Shown here: one piece after another, positions 18,810-26,492 of the stretch | Layout of the letters: every line of letters starts with the position of its first letter | Numbering within the stretch: the stretch's first letter is position 1 | IMG/VR virus record: IMGVR_UViG_3300032240_002942 | Coordinates: 1 to 33,919 of that record | Length of the DNA: 33,919 bases | Direction: 5' to 3' (one strand) | DNA from: a virus | Notes under the pieces: model-generated | The model's input: only the letters and a program-made list of their open reading frames with translations | The model's database searches: none | What the model was told of the DNA's origin: nothing | Position numbers and translations under genes: made by a program

Positions 18810-20867
18810 TTATGCATACTGCACAAATGCTCCTCGTTTAACCAATGTATTATCAAATAATGTGCCAATTTTCATTGGTGCTTGTTGATTTTGAAGATAA
18901 GCAATGTGAATCCAAGAAATTACAGAATCGTTGTATTTTCTTTTGTATTCTAATAATAATTGTTTATATGGAATATTATCTCTTATCCATTGTATAATTT
19001 CATAGTATTCTGAATAACTATGATTTGTAAATTGTAAATCTACTGCGGCTCCAACTTCATGATCTGAGCCATGATTAGTGGCTCTAAAACCGCTAGTTAT
19101 TATCATATCCGAATATTTATCTCTAATAGAATCCAACACATTTACAGATAATCCTTTTAGATTACATGCAATTTGTGCTTTTGTTAATCCTCTATTTGAA
19201 GTCAATCTATATGATGTAGCAGCAGGTCTAGTTGTTAATGCACCTAAAGTATAATACTTAGACAATCTTAATGCATCTGGAAAAATACTATATTTAGTAA
19301 ATTCTTCACAGTCTATAGGAATACCAGTTAATCCGTTGCCCGGAGTATCAGATTCATCAAGTTGTTGTGGCGTATTTGTATTTGACGATAAACTTCTTGA
19401 TGTTATTTGTGCCTGTTTATAATCAGATGCTCCTTTTTCTAAACTATCGAACAAATAAATGTTTGCATCTGTTTCTGGTCTTGTTAAATCATAATTAACA
19501 TTGGCAACAACTGTTTTGGATGTTGGTGGATCAAATACTGGCAAATTTGTAGTATTGATACTAATAGCTCCCATTTTTTCTTTAATGATTGCCGCATCTA
19601 ATAATAATTCAAGTCCGCCTTTTAAACTCATTTTAGAAATAGGCCCCGACTGTAACGCAAAATCTTTATTTGCCTTTGCCGCAAAATTTCCAGTTTTTGC
19701 AACTAAGGTCACATCACTTCCTTGTATATTAACTGCACCCTCACTAACTAAATTTAAACTTTGTTTTGCAGATACTATAATATTTTCACCAATGACGCCA
19801 ATTTCTTTTGCAGATTCTACAGTTGTTGATCCGTGACCAACTACATTCACATCTCCATCAATTTCAATGTCTGCATTATTTTCTATTAATATTTTTGTTG
19901 CACCATTTACCGTCATGGTATAGGCGCCTTTGACATTTAGATGTCCATTGTTGTCTATTATTTCAAAGTCATCCCCCATGACTTTTTTAACCATGGTGCC
20001 ATTAACATCTACTTCAATGTATGTTCCTTTTTTATGGTATATATGAAGTCTTTCAGCATTTGGTGTATTATCTAATTCTATGATATGACCAGCTTCAGTT
20101 TCAATTACTTGATTATAGGGATATCTTGCGGCATATGCATAATCGGGTTCATTCCAAGTAGTACTCTCATTTGCTATTTTAATGCTCTTAACTAAAGTAT
20201 TTGATTTTTTATTGAATATAGTATGAGATTTATCTTGAGTAGCTAACTTATTTGTATCAGGCAAACCTATATATGAGGCTTTTGGATAAATTTTATTGGG
20301 ATCCTTAAATCCTCCAGGCAAACCTATTGATGTTGCATTTAAAGATTTTGTTGGATCATTTGTTGGATTGAACGGGTTGCCTGGATTCGTTGTATCCAAA
20401 TCATAATTGGATGTAGAATTTGTTATTGTATTACTAGTATATAACGGATTTAATTGTTCATCATGAACAATATTGTTATTATTTGTTAACTGCACTTTAC
20501 CTGCAGCTGCATTATTTTGAATTTGTTGCTGTATTGCAGTTTCTTCTATTGTTGTATCTTTTGGTTTTCCACCAACGGTTCCCATCATTATTGGTTGTTG
20601 TTTTTCTTCACCGTCTAAAAACCAACCTGTTACCCATGTACCCTCTATAGGTCCCAAAGGTGTGCTCCCTATACCCGAATTTGCTGCAGATGTTATGGGC
20701 TGTAAAGGAACTGCCCATGGTAAATCTTCTGTGGGCAATATTGACAAGTTTTCAGTATGATACCCAAAAATTCTAACCTTACATCTACCCAATTTTTCAG
20801 GATCATTCCTATCTTCAACTACACCGATCCACCATATAAAATTTTTATTTCCGTACATTAAATTCAT
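18810..20867 (-). CDS. 5: gp5-type baseplate hub/spike protein with C-terminal M15-like peptidase
   Basis: This 685-residue protein is the central spike carrier. The N-terminus (FIWWIGVVEDRNDPEKLGRCKVRIFG, then WAVPLQP and GTWVTGWFLDGEEKQQPIMMGTVGG) is the OB-fold of gp5/VgrG proteins. Residues ~255-440 are a repetitive beta-helix stalk (IELDNTPNAERLHIYHKKGTYIEVD and later strands). The C-terminus is not a T4 lysozyme. It has SGFR at 592-595, S601-x-H603-x-x-G606-x-x-x-D610 and W652-I-H654, the metal-ligand pattern of M15-type D-Ala-D-Ala carboxypeptidases. It probably cleaves peptide cross-links in peptidoglycan during injection. The peptidase call is from motifs only. Confidence 0.9.
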   Translation of the reverse strand: MNLMYGNKNFIWWIGVVEDRNDPEKLGRCKVRIFGYHTENLSILPTEDLPWAVPLQPITSAANSGIGSTPLGPIEGTWVTGWFLDGEEKQQPIMMGTVGGKPKDTTIEETAIQQQIQNNAAAGKVQLTNNNNIVHDEQLNPLYTSNTITNSTSNYDLDTTNPGNPFNPTNDPTKSLNATSIGLPGGFKDPNKIYPKASYIGLPDTNKLATQDKSHTIFNKKSNTLVKSIKIANESTTWNEPDYAYAARYPYNQVIETEAGHIIELDNTPNAERLHIYHKKGTYIEVDVNGTMVKKVMGDDFEIIDNNGHLNVKGAYTMTVNGATKILIENNADIEIDGDVNVVGHGSTTVESAKEIGVIGENIIVSAKQSLNLVSEGAVNIQGSDVTLVAKTGNFAAKANKDFALQSGPISKMSLKGGLELLLDAAIIKEKMGAISINTTNLPVFDPPTSKTVVANVNYDLTRPETDANIYLFDSLEKGASDYKQAQITSRSLSSNTNTPQQLDESDTPGNGLTGIPIDCEEFTKYSIFPDALRLSKYYTLGALTTRPAATSYRLTSNRGLTKAQIACNLKGLSVNVLDSIRDKYSDMIITSGFRATNHGSDHEVGAAVDLQFTNHSYSEYYEIIQWIRDNIPYKQLLLEYKRKYNDSVISWIHIAYLQNQQAPMKIGTLFDNTLVKRGAFVQYA

Positions 20868-20871
20868 AATA

Positions 20872-22239
20872 TTAACCTTTTACAGATGGCGAGTTTGATG
20901 TAATAGAATCTCTAATTACTTCCATGGACATAGTGTGTTTAACTGGGTTTATTTTGTGGTTAATAGATGTGATTAAATAATTTCCAGAAAATCTATAATC
21001 TAAATTTTCTGAGGTTAAATCTCTTTCAGATGCTGGTTGAAAATTAGGAAATGCTATTTCAATAGTTCTGCCAACTTCAATATCTGTTCTTCCATAGATG
21101 TTTATATTTAGTCTTAAATTATTTAAATCCATTAAATTGGAATTTCTGTTACCATGAATAACATTCATCTTTTCAGTGTAGTTTTCAGAAATTCCGTCAT
21201 ATAATCCTGGTTGTTTAGGATATATTGTAATGTTTCTATCCAAATTACTAAAAGTATTTCTATTATTAAATAATGCATCTGCGGCAAGATGATTATATTC
21301 TTTGAACATTGTACTATGGTCATAATAAGTTACATCATGTGTCTTATTATAAATGTCTAATGCTATCATCTTACTTGAGAAATAACCATTATCTAAACTA
21401 TTTAAATTATCCAATGATGATATAATTTCTAAATGTTCTATCAACAACATTTTTTCAGAAATATCATCTGTTCCATTTATTACGCCCGATGGCGCATATC
21501 TATATTTACCTATACTAAAATTATTTTTTATTAATTGTTCTATACTACCAAAAAAGAAATTCTTAGTTGTTTCCCAGAATAAAAAATTACAAGCTTTTAA
21601 ATCTTTTGGTATAGATTTTTTAGCCAACCAATTAATACATTGTAAAGGGGTCCAACCTGGACTTACAAATTTTATTTCATTAGTTGTATCATTTAAAACA
21701 ATTAAATTTGTTTTATTGGGATTTAATGAAATGTCATTATTTGCACTAATATCATATGTTCTTTCTATGGTTAAACTTTCACTATAAATTTGTGAAACTA
21801 CGTCTGATATTGTACCTTTGTATGGATTAAATAACGGAGAAAGAGAATCAACAATTCCTTCTTGCGAGATAAATTTTAATTTGTATACTTGTGTATTTTG
21901 ATCTCGAACCAAATTTCTATCTTCTACAGAATATACCCTAAATGTTTTTGTTATACCAAAATTATCTGGCATAGAAGGTGTTTTTGCTTTTAATATCAAT
22001 AATTCTTCGCCTATAATTGGCAATACTTTTATTAAATTTGCACTATCAGATATTAATAATTCTCCAGATAAAACATTACTAAAAATACTTTCATACAATT
22101 GAATTTCAACCATATAATCTAAAACTGATAAAAAATTACCATTCATAGAATATATGATAAGGGTATCAATTGTTATTTCGCCCGGACTTTGTATGCCGGT
22201 CTGCAGTGCCGGAGATGGTGCAATTTGTGATGTTGCCAT
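20872..22239 (-). CDS. Baseplate hub protein, gp27-like
   Basis: This 455-residue protein lies between gp53 and gp5, and is a hub candidate that would bind the gp5 OB domain as gp27 does in T4. It shows the hub layout: an N-terminal beta domain (MVEIQLYESIFSNVLSGELLISDS), a middle helix-containing section (GTISDVVSQIYSESL, then WTPLQCINWLAKKS) and a closing beta domain (DIEVGRTIEIAFPNF, then GNYLITSINHKINPVKHTMSMEVIRDS). The terminal G-x-Y-L-I-T-x-I-x-H pattern is typical of contractile-tail hub proteins. T4 gp27 has 391 residues and pairwise similarity is low, so the gene number is inferred from layout. Confidence 0.82.
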   Translation of the reverse strand: MATSQIAPSPALQTGIQSPGEITIDTLIIYSMNGNFLSVLDYMVEIQLYESIFSNVLSGELLISDSANLIKVLPIIGEELLILKAKTPSMPDNFGITKTFRVYSVEDRNLVRDQNTQVYKLKFISQEGIVDSLSPLFNPYKGTISDVVSQIYSESLTIERTYDISANNDISLNPNKTNLIVLNDTTNEIKFVSPGWTPLQCINWLAKKSIPKDLKACNFLFWETTKNFFFGSIEQLIKNNFSIGKYRYAPSGVINGTDDISEKMLLIEHLEIISSLDNLNSLDNGYFSSKMIALDIYNKTHDVTYYDHSTMFKEYNHLAADALFNNRNTFSNLDRNITIYPKQPGLYDGISENYTEKMNVIHGNRNSNLMDLNNLRLNINIYGRTDIEVGRTIEIAFPNFQPASERDLTSENLDYRFSGNYLITSINHKINPVKHTMSMEVIRDSITSNSPSVKG

Positions 22240-22242
22240 TTA

Positions 22243-22833
22243 TTAAGTATTAACTAATTGTGTAAATGTCGAATCTATTTCTGAAACGATTGATGGTTTT
22301 ATTACTAGTATTCTTCGTTTTGCTTCATTTAACTTTTCTTCATGATCAAAATTAGTAACGGGCGTAGTTTTTACATTGTAATTTTGAAATAATAATGACG
22401 ATTCATATGCACCAGAACTTTCAAAAACAAAAGGTATTGGATTTTCATATGTGGATGCCTGATCAATAAATCTTGAACTGTCAACCACAAAATCTACCTC
22501 ATTTATATAATGATGAGTATGGTAAATTTGATTTTCACCATACTTACCTTTACAATATTGTATTAAATTATAATAACTTAATGGCCATTCAAAACGGGGA
22601 TCTATAATATCATTTGCCATCAAGATTGCCCAATGTAACTGAGGATCATTATAAAAATAATTGGCTACCATTTCAGGAGTCTCGCCATCTTTAATATCAT
22701 ATTGATCATAGAAAGCTTCATTTTTTCTTATCTCTGGGGATAAAATAACTCTTCTTAAAATGTCAGTTACTGTTTGAAAACTTTTGCCATTATCTAAAGT
22801 ATAAAGTATTGAAGGAAATTTATCAAAAAGCAT
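22243..22833 (-). CDS. 53: Baseplate wedge protein, gp53-type
   Basis: This 196-residue protein joins wedges around the hub. The diagnostic block is YDIKDGETPEMVANYFYNDPQLHWAILMANDIIDP near residues 44-80, split here as DIKDGETPEMVANYFY and DPQLHWAILMANDIIDP; it is a LysM-like segment shared by all gp53 proteins. Length matches T4 gp53 (196). It begins directly after the gp48 stop codon and is followed by the hub gene after three bases. Confidence 0.95.
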   Translation of the reverse strand: MLFDKFPSILYTLDNGKSFQTVTDILRRVILSPEIRKNEAFYDQYDIKDGETPEMVANYFYNDPQLHWAILMANDIIDPRFEWPLSYYNLIQYCKGKYGENQIYHTHHYINEVDFVVDSSRFIDQASTYENPIPFVFESSGAYESSLLFQNYNVKTTPVTNFDHEEKLNEAKRRILVIKPSIVSEIDSTFTQLVNT

Positions 22834-23913
22834 TTAATATCCTTGCGTTCTTATTGATTCTTTAGTTAATAATTCTAATTCTCTAAAACTTAAACTCATA
22901 GATACTTGTGTGGGTGCACCATCTGAAAAAGAAGAAAATTGAGAGCCACCATAATCCACAGACATACTTGTCAATACGCATGGCGCTATTCTATTAAAAT
23001 ATCCATTTTCTGCATTTTTGTAGTAATACTTAATTTCAAATTCTGAAGGGTAAACATAAAAGTAACCACCTGCAGATAATTCGGGATGCATATGTTCCTT
23101 AAATAAATCAATTATTCGTCTAACATTTTGTGATTCTCTTGCATTTTTTGGATAGAATGTATATTTAAAATTAAACTTTCTATAATCTACACCTTCAAAA
23201 AATACTTCTCTAAAAGGATTGGTTTTTACTTTTCCGCCAAACTGAGCTATATCGGATAAAGATGCAGATCCAAATCCTGGCAATATCGATGGAATTTTTG
23301 CTACTTGCAATAAAGCAGCAGCACCCAATTCAGAATTAATGCCATTTTGCCCACCGGTCGAATTTCCTGCAGACGCACCTGGATTCAAAAATCCTCCTAA
23401 AATTCCCATGTCTTTATCTTGATAATTTACCCCATATGAAACAGATGGTGCATTCTCCATATGCAAAGTAATATAATCTTTAAGCGCTTCTAAATTATCA
23501 GATTTTAGAGTATCGTACATATTAACTGCAGTATTTACTGCACCTACGATAAATGTGCCAACTGCAGCAGTCGCTAATCCTGCTGTTGCTGCTTTTCTGC
23601 CAATATCAATGACATTGGATACTGTTTTAGCATTAATTGCTGTCGAGAGTTTTGATGCTGATACTGCACCTGCTGATAATAAAACTGCAGCTTCAGCTCT
23701 AGTAAATGAGTCCAATGTTCCGACTAATGGAGTATTTCTATTGCTATTTCCTGCAGATTGTCCTGGATTTTTTACTGTGGAATCTCTTTGGCTCTTATAA
23801 AACTTCGATTTTTTTCGAACATTTATAAAAAAGGTAACAGAATGTTGCAAATCCTGATTTGTTCCAATTCCCTCAGGATAGCTATATTTTCCTATTTCGT
23901 ATCTTTGTCTCAT
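22834..23913 (-). CDS. 48: Baseplate tail-tube cap, gp48-type
   Basis: This 359-residue protein is the first gene of the minus-strand late block, of the size of T4 gp48 (364). It has a low-complexity Ser/Asn region near residues 45-65, a hydrophobic Ala-rich middle (AAVLLSAGAVSAS, AATAGLATAAVGTFIVGAVN) and a conserved C-terminal tube-like domain (FEGVDYRKFNFKYTFYPKNARES, then GYFYVYPSEFEIKYYYKN, and MSLSFRELELLTKESI). The closing SLSFRELELLT matches the end of gp48-family caps. gp54 is a related alternative but is smaller; the neighbouring gp53 supports gp48. Confidence 0.87.
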   Translation of the reverse strand: MRQRYEIGKYSYPEGIGTNQDLQHSVTFFINVRKKSKFYKSQRDSTVKNPGQSAGNSNRNTPLVGTLDSFTRAEAAVLLSAGAVSASKLSTAINAKTVSNVIDIGRKAATAGLATAAVGTFIVGAVNTAVNMYDTLKSDNLEALKDYITLHMENAPSVSYGVNYQDKDMGILGGFLNPGASAGNSTGGQNGINSELGAAALLQVAKIPSILPGFGSASLSDIAQFGGKVKTNPFREVFFEGVDYRKFNFKYTFYPKNARESQNVRRIIDLFKEHMHPELSAGGYFYVYPSEFEIKYYYKNAENGYFNRIAPCVLTSMSVDYGGSQFSSFSDGAPTQVSMSLSFRELELLTKESIRTQGY

Positions 23914-23921
23914 TCTTTTCC

Positions 23922-23929
23922 TATAAATA
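23922..23929 (+). promoter_or_regulatory. Late promoter box TATAAATA for the gp4 block
   Basis: An exact match to the T4-type late promoter element lies in the 44-base gap between divergent genes, with transcription expected to start about 6 bases downstream (~23936) and the gp4 ATG at 23958. It would be read by RNA polymerase with the phage gp55/gp33 late factors; a gp33 gene is in this window. Match quality and position give the support. Confidence 0.7.
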
Positions 23930-23943
23930 TTATAGTTATTAAT

Positions 23944-23951
23944 TATTTATA
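23944..23951 (-). promoter_or_regulatory. Late promoter box TATAAATA for the gp48 block
   Basis: The minus strand reads an exact TATAAATA at 23951-23944, with expected start near 23938 and the gp48 ATG at 23913. It lies beyond the plus-strand box, so each box falls inside or beside the other transcript's first bases. Confidence 0.7.
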
Positions 23952-23957
23952 TTAATC

Positions 23958-24431
23958 ATGTACACCAAAACCTATAAAGGGCGCTTTAAAGTAAAAAATA
24001 CTGCAAAGTATAAAGGCGACATTTCCAATGTGATTTACAGATCTTTATGGGAATTACGATTTATGAAGTGGTGTGACGATAATCCATCTATAAAAGAATG
24101 GGGGTCAGAAACTGTTATTGTTCCTTACGTTTCTCCTGTAGATAATAAAATACATAGGTATTTTGTAGATTTCTTTATAAAAACAGTAACAAAAGATAAT
24201 AAAATAGAAACATACTTAGTCGAAATAAAACCAGAAAGATTTACAAAACCGCCAGAAATTCCAAAAAATAAAACAAAACGATTTATAGATGAGGTATTTC
24301 AATATGGCGTAAATGAAGCAAAATGGAAAGCAGCATTTGAATTTTGTGAAGATAGAAAAATGAAATTCATTATATTAACAGAAAAAGATTTAGGAATAGA
24401 TAAAACAAATGGCAACAAAAAATCCGTTTGA
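23958..24431 (+). CDS. 4: Head completion protein, gp4-type nuclease fold
   Basis: This 157-residue protein completes the DNA-filled head before tail joining. It matches the T4 gp4 family along its length: TYKGRFKVKNTAKYKGD, then YRSLWELRFMKWCDDNPSIKEWGSE, HRYFVDFFIK and VEIKPERFTKPP. The D-x(n)-E-x-K arrangement (Asp in YFVDFF, then VEIKP) is the active-site pattern of TnsA-like/PD-(D/E)XK nucleases. No clear Shine-Dalgarno precedes the ATG at 23958. The 3' end overlaps the next gene by 23 bases. Confidence 0.93.
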   Translation: MYTKTYKGRFKVKNTAKYKGDISNVIYRSLWELRFMKWCDDNPSIKEWGSETVIVPYVSPVDNKIHRYFVDFFIKTVTKDNKIETYLVEIKPERFTKPPEIPKNKTKRFIDEVFQYGVNEAKWKAAFEFCEDRKMKFIILTEKDLGIDKTNGNKKSV

Positions 24432-24990
24432 GGCAATAAAGCTTGATGCTGCAGGACAGAAGAAATCCTATGATTGGTATAGACAACAGATTGATACTTT
24501 ATTTAAATCCAGTTCTCAATCAACAATAAACAAGCTAAAAGCAGAATCAAAATTAGTAACAAATATAGTTCCTGGCGAAATGTATTTGTACTATTATGAT
24601 CCAAAATTTAAAGAAACTCTTCCGTACTACGATCAATTACCGTTGGTCCTTCCTTTTAGAAAAACACCTACAGGATTTTACGGAATAAACCTACATTATT
24701 TGCCATATGGTATTAGATTTAAAGTATTGAATTTATTATCAGAATATGCTATAACAAATAAAAATAGCACAGACAAAAGAGTTAGATTATCATGGGAATT
24801 GCTAGAAAATACTGCTAAATTAAAACCAGCTCAGTTTGCAGTAAAACAATATTTAGCAAATCATGTTAAATCTAATTTTTATAAAATACCATATGATGAT
24901 TGGTTAACAGCATCGCAATTACCTGTGGAACAATTTAGAAAAGCAAACAAAACACAAGTATGGCGAGATTTCAACAATAGAACATTTTAA
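24409..24990 (+). CDS. Conserved T4-like phage protein, function unassigned
   Basis: This 193-residue protein has a conserved block PGEMYLYYYDPKFKETLPYYDQLPLVLPF at residues ~54-82, followed by GFYGINLHYLPYGIRFKVLNLL, a pattern I know from virion-associated proteins of many marine and jumbo myoviruses. The C-terminal half is helical and basic, ending QVWRDFNNRTF. It overlaps the gp4 gene and precedes a tail-tube-family gene. T4 has gene 2 (DNA end protector) next to gene 4, so that role is one possibility, but I cannot show homology. The gene itself is clear. Confidence 0.85.
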   Translation: MATKNPFEAIKLDAAGQKKSYDWYRQQIDTLFKSSSQSTINKLKAESKLVTNIVPGEMYLYYYDPKFKETLPYYDQLPLVLPFRKTPTGFYGINLHYLPYGIRFKVLNLLSEYAITNKNSTDKRVRLSWELLENTAKLKPAQFAVKQYLANHVKSNFYKIPYDDWLTASQLPVEQFRKANKTQVWRDFNNRTF

Positions 24991-24998
24991 GGATTTAA

Positions 24999-25601
24999 AT
25001 GTCTACAGTAAACGATTTTTTGTCGGCTATAAAAAATAATGGTATATCCAGACCATCTCGATATGAAGTATTAATTGGAAAACCTACGGGACCAAGAGGA
25101 AATTTTTATCGATTTGACAGAGATGTTAGTCTAATGTGTGAGATTAGTCAATTACCTTCTCTTATCATACAAACCAAACAATTAAAAATACAAGGTCCAG
25201 CATATCAAAGACCGATAGGAATGGATTTTAATGGCGATGGTATTCCAATGACATTTTATGTTGATAAAAATTTAAAAATTAAAACATTTTTTGACGATTG
25301 GATGTATTCTATAGTAAATCCAAATTCATTTAATGTCAAATATCAATCAGAATACGTAACTACTTTACGTGTATCCCAATTAGATGAATCTGATAATATT
25401 AAATATACTATCGAATTGCTTGATGCATTTCCAAGATCAATGGGGCAACTAGATTTAAATGCAAGTTCAGCTAATCAAATGCATAGATTAACTGTTGTAT
25501 TTGCATACAGAAAATGGCAAGTTATTAAGCCATACAATACACAAGATAATTATAGTGATACATTACAACAGCCTTATCAATTTCAACCACAGGATAATTA
25601 A
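24999..25601 (+). CDS. Tail-tube-family protein (gp19/gp54 type)
   Basis: This 200-residue protein has the tail tube fold of contractile tails. It shows ISRPSRYEVLIGKP near the N-terminus, LMCEISQLPSLIIQTKQLKIQGPAYQRP near residues 45-72, IPMTFYVDKNLKIKTFFDDWM near 82 and a final RLTVVFAYRKWQVI strand. These are gp19-type hallmarks. Because it is encoded beside baseplate and chaperone genes and away from the terminase-sheath region, it may be the tube initiator (gp54 role) and not the main tube protein. A Shine-Dalgarno-like AAGGA precedes the ATG. Confidence 0.88.
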   Translation: MSTVNDFLSAIKNNGISRPSRYEVLIGKPTGPRGNFYRFDRDVSLMCEISQLPSLIIQTKQLKIQGPAYQRPIGMDFNGDGIPMTFYVDKNLKIKTFFDDWMYSIVNPNSFNVKYQSEYVTTLRVSQLDESDNIKYTIELLDAFPRSMGQLDLNASSANQMHRLTVVFAYRKWQVIKPYNTQDNYSDTLQQPYQFQPQDN

Positions 25602-25615
25602 TTTTAGGACTTATT

Positions 25616-26305
25616 ATGACATTGCCAGTATTAGAAACACCAACTTATGAATTGATTTTACCATCAACAAACAAAAAAATAAAATATAGACCATTTTTAG
25701 TTAAAGAATATAAAATTTTATTAACTAATGTGGGCAATGAAGCCAACGAAATTTCTAGAATAGTTATTGAACTTGTAGATAATTGTACATTCAAAGCATT
25801 GGATATGAGTAAGTTAGCTCATTTTGATGTCGAATATTTGTTTTTAAATATTAGAGCAAAATCTATTAGTGAAACAACAGATTTAGTTATTAATTGTGAA
25901 TGTGGTGAAAAAATAGATTATTCTATGGATTTAACTAAAATTGAAGTTAAAAAAGAAAAAAATATAGTAAATAAAATAATGTTGACTGAAGATATTGGTG
26001 TCGTAATGCGATATCCGAAGTTTGATGAAATTATCGAAATACACAATAATATATCTTCAGAAAAAATAATAAAATTAGTATGTAATTGTATAAGTGCAGT
26101 ATATACAAAAGAAGATTATTATGATTCTTTCACTTCTGAGGAAATGGAAGTTTTTGTCAATTCATTTACGAAAAAGCAATTTGATTTATTAGAAGACTTT
26201 TTTAAGAATATTCCAAAAATTATACATGATATACATGTAGATTGTCCGGCATGCGGCAAACACAATAATGTGAAATTGGAGGGACTTGAAAATTTTTTCG
26301 TCTAA
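25616..26305 (+). CDS. 26: gp26-type baseplate hub assembly / tail chaperone (short frame-0 product)
   Basis: This 229-residue protein belongs to the T4 baseplate hub assembly family (gp26/gp51 type). Features are KYRPFLVKEYKILL near residue 23, LAHFDVEYLFLNIRAKS near 67, and a four-Cys pair C94-x-C96 and C210-x-x-C213 that probably binds zinc. The gene ends GAA AAT TTT TTC GTC TAA, which carries overlapping slippery heptamers (see the slip site). A -1 shift would add 63 residues and give a 291-residue form, analogous to the G/GT pair that chaperones the tape measure in other tailed phages. Both products are predicted. Confidence 0.88.
   Translation: MTLPVLETPTYELILPSTNKKIKYRPFLVKEYKILLTNVGNEANEISRIVIELVDNCTFKALDMSKLAHFDVEYLFLNIRAKSISETTDLVINCECGEKIDYSMDLTKIEVKKEKNIVNKIMLTEDIGVVMRYPKFDEIIEIHNNISSEKIIKLVCNCISAVYTKEDYYDSFTSEEMEVFVNSFTKKQFDLLEDFFKNIPKIIHDIHVDCPACGKHNNVKLEGLENFFV
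26290..26299 (+). promoter_or_regulatory. Programmed -1 ribosomal frameshift site
   Basis: Frame-0 codons AAT TTT TTC include two canonical X-XXY-YYZ heptamers: A AAT TTT (26290-26296) and T TTT TTC (26293-26299). The -1 frame has a TGA at 26287-26289 just before and frame 0 stops at 26303-26305. The only window in which a ribosome can change frame is therefore about 16 bases and contains the slip site. An AU-only 7-bp hairpin (26318-26334, loop GGT) lies 18 bases downstream and is a weak stimulator at best. Confidence 0.8.
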
Positions 26306-26490
26306 CTCTTTCTCATGATAATTTGGTAAATTATTATCAATCGAATTTTAATTTAATGCATCACCATAAATATTCATTGACAGAAATTGAAAATATGGTA
26401 CCGTGGGAAAGAGAAATATATACTACATTATTGATTAATTATATTAATGAGGAAAATGAAAAATTAAAACTTAAATCTTTAGGAAAATAA
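26299..26490 (+). CDS. -1 frame extension of gp26 (GT-like C-terminal part)
   Basis: This is a 63-codon frame entered from gp26 by -1 slippage, beginning RLTLSHDNLVNYYQSNFN and continuing with YSLTEIENMVPWEREIYTTLL and a charged C-terminus ending KLKSLGK. The E-x-M-x-P-W-E-R-E-x-Y-x-x-L-L segment resembles the second reading frame of tail assembly chaperones, where it contacts the tape measure. It has no convincing start of its own: the upstream TGA leaves only a TTG and an internal ATG (26356) without a Shine-Dalgarno. The holin-like ATG follows two bases after its stop. An independent 44-residue peptide from the ATG is the alternative. Confidence 0.78.
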   Translation, partial: RLTLSHDNLVNYYQSNFNLMHHHKYSLTEIENMVPWEREIYTTLLINYINEENEKLKLKSLGK

Positions 26491-26492
26491 TC

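Noticed and set aside
18807-18814. Minus-strand CATAAATA just before gp25
   Set aside because: It is six bases from the gp25 ATG, so the start would fall on the first codon, and it lies in the end of the gp5 gene.
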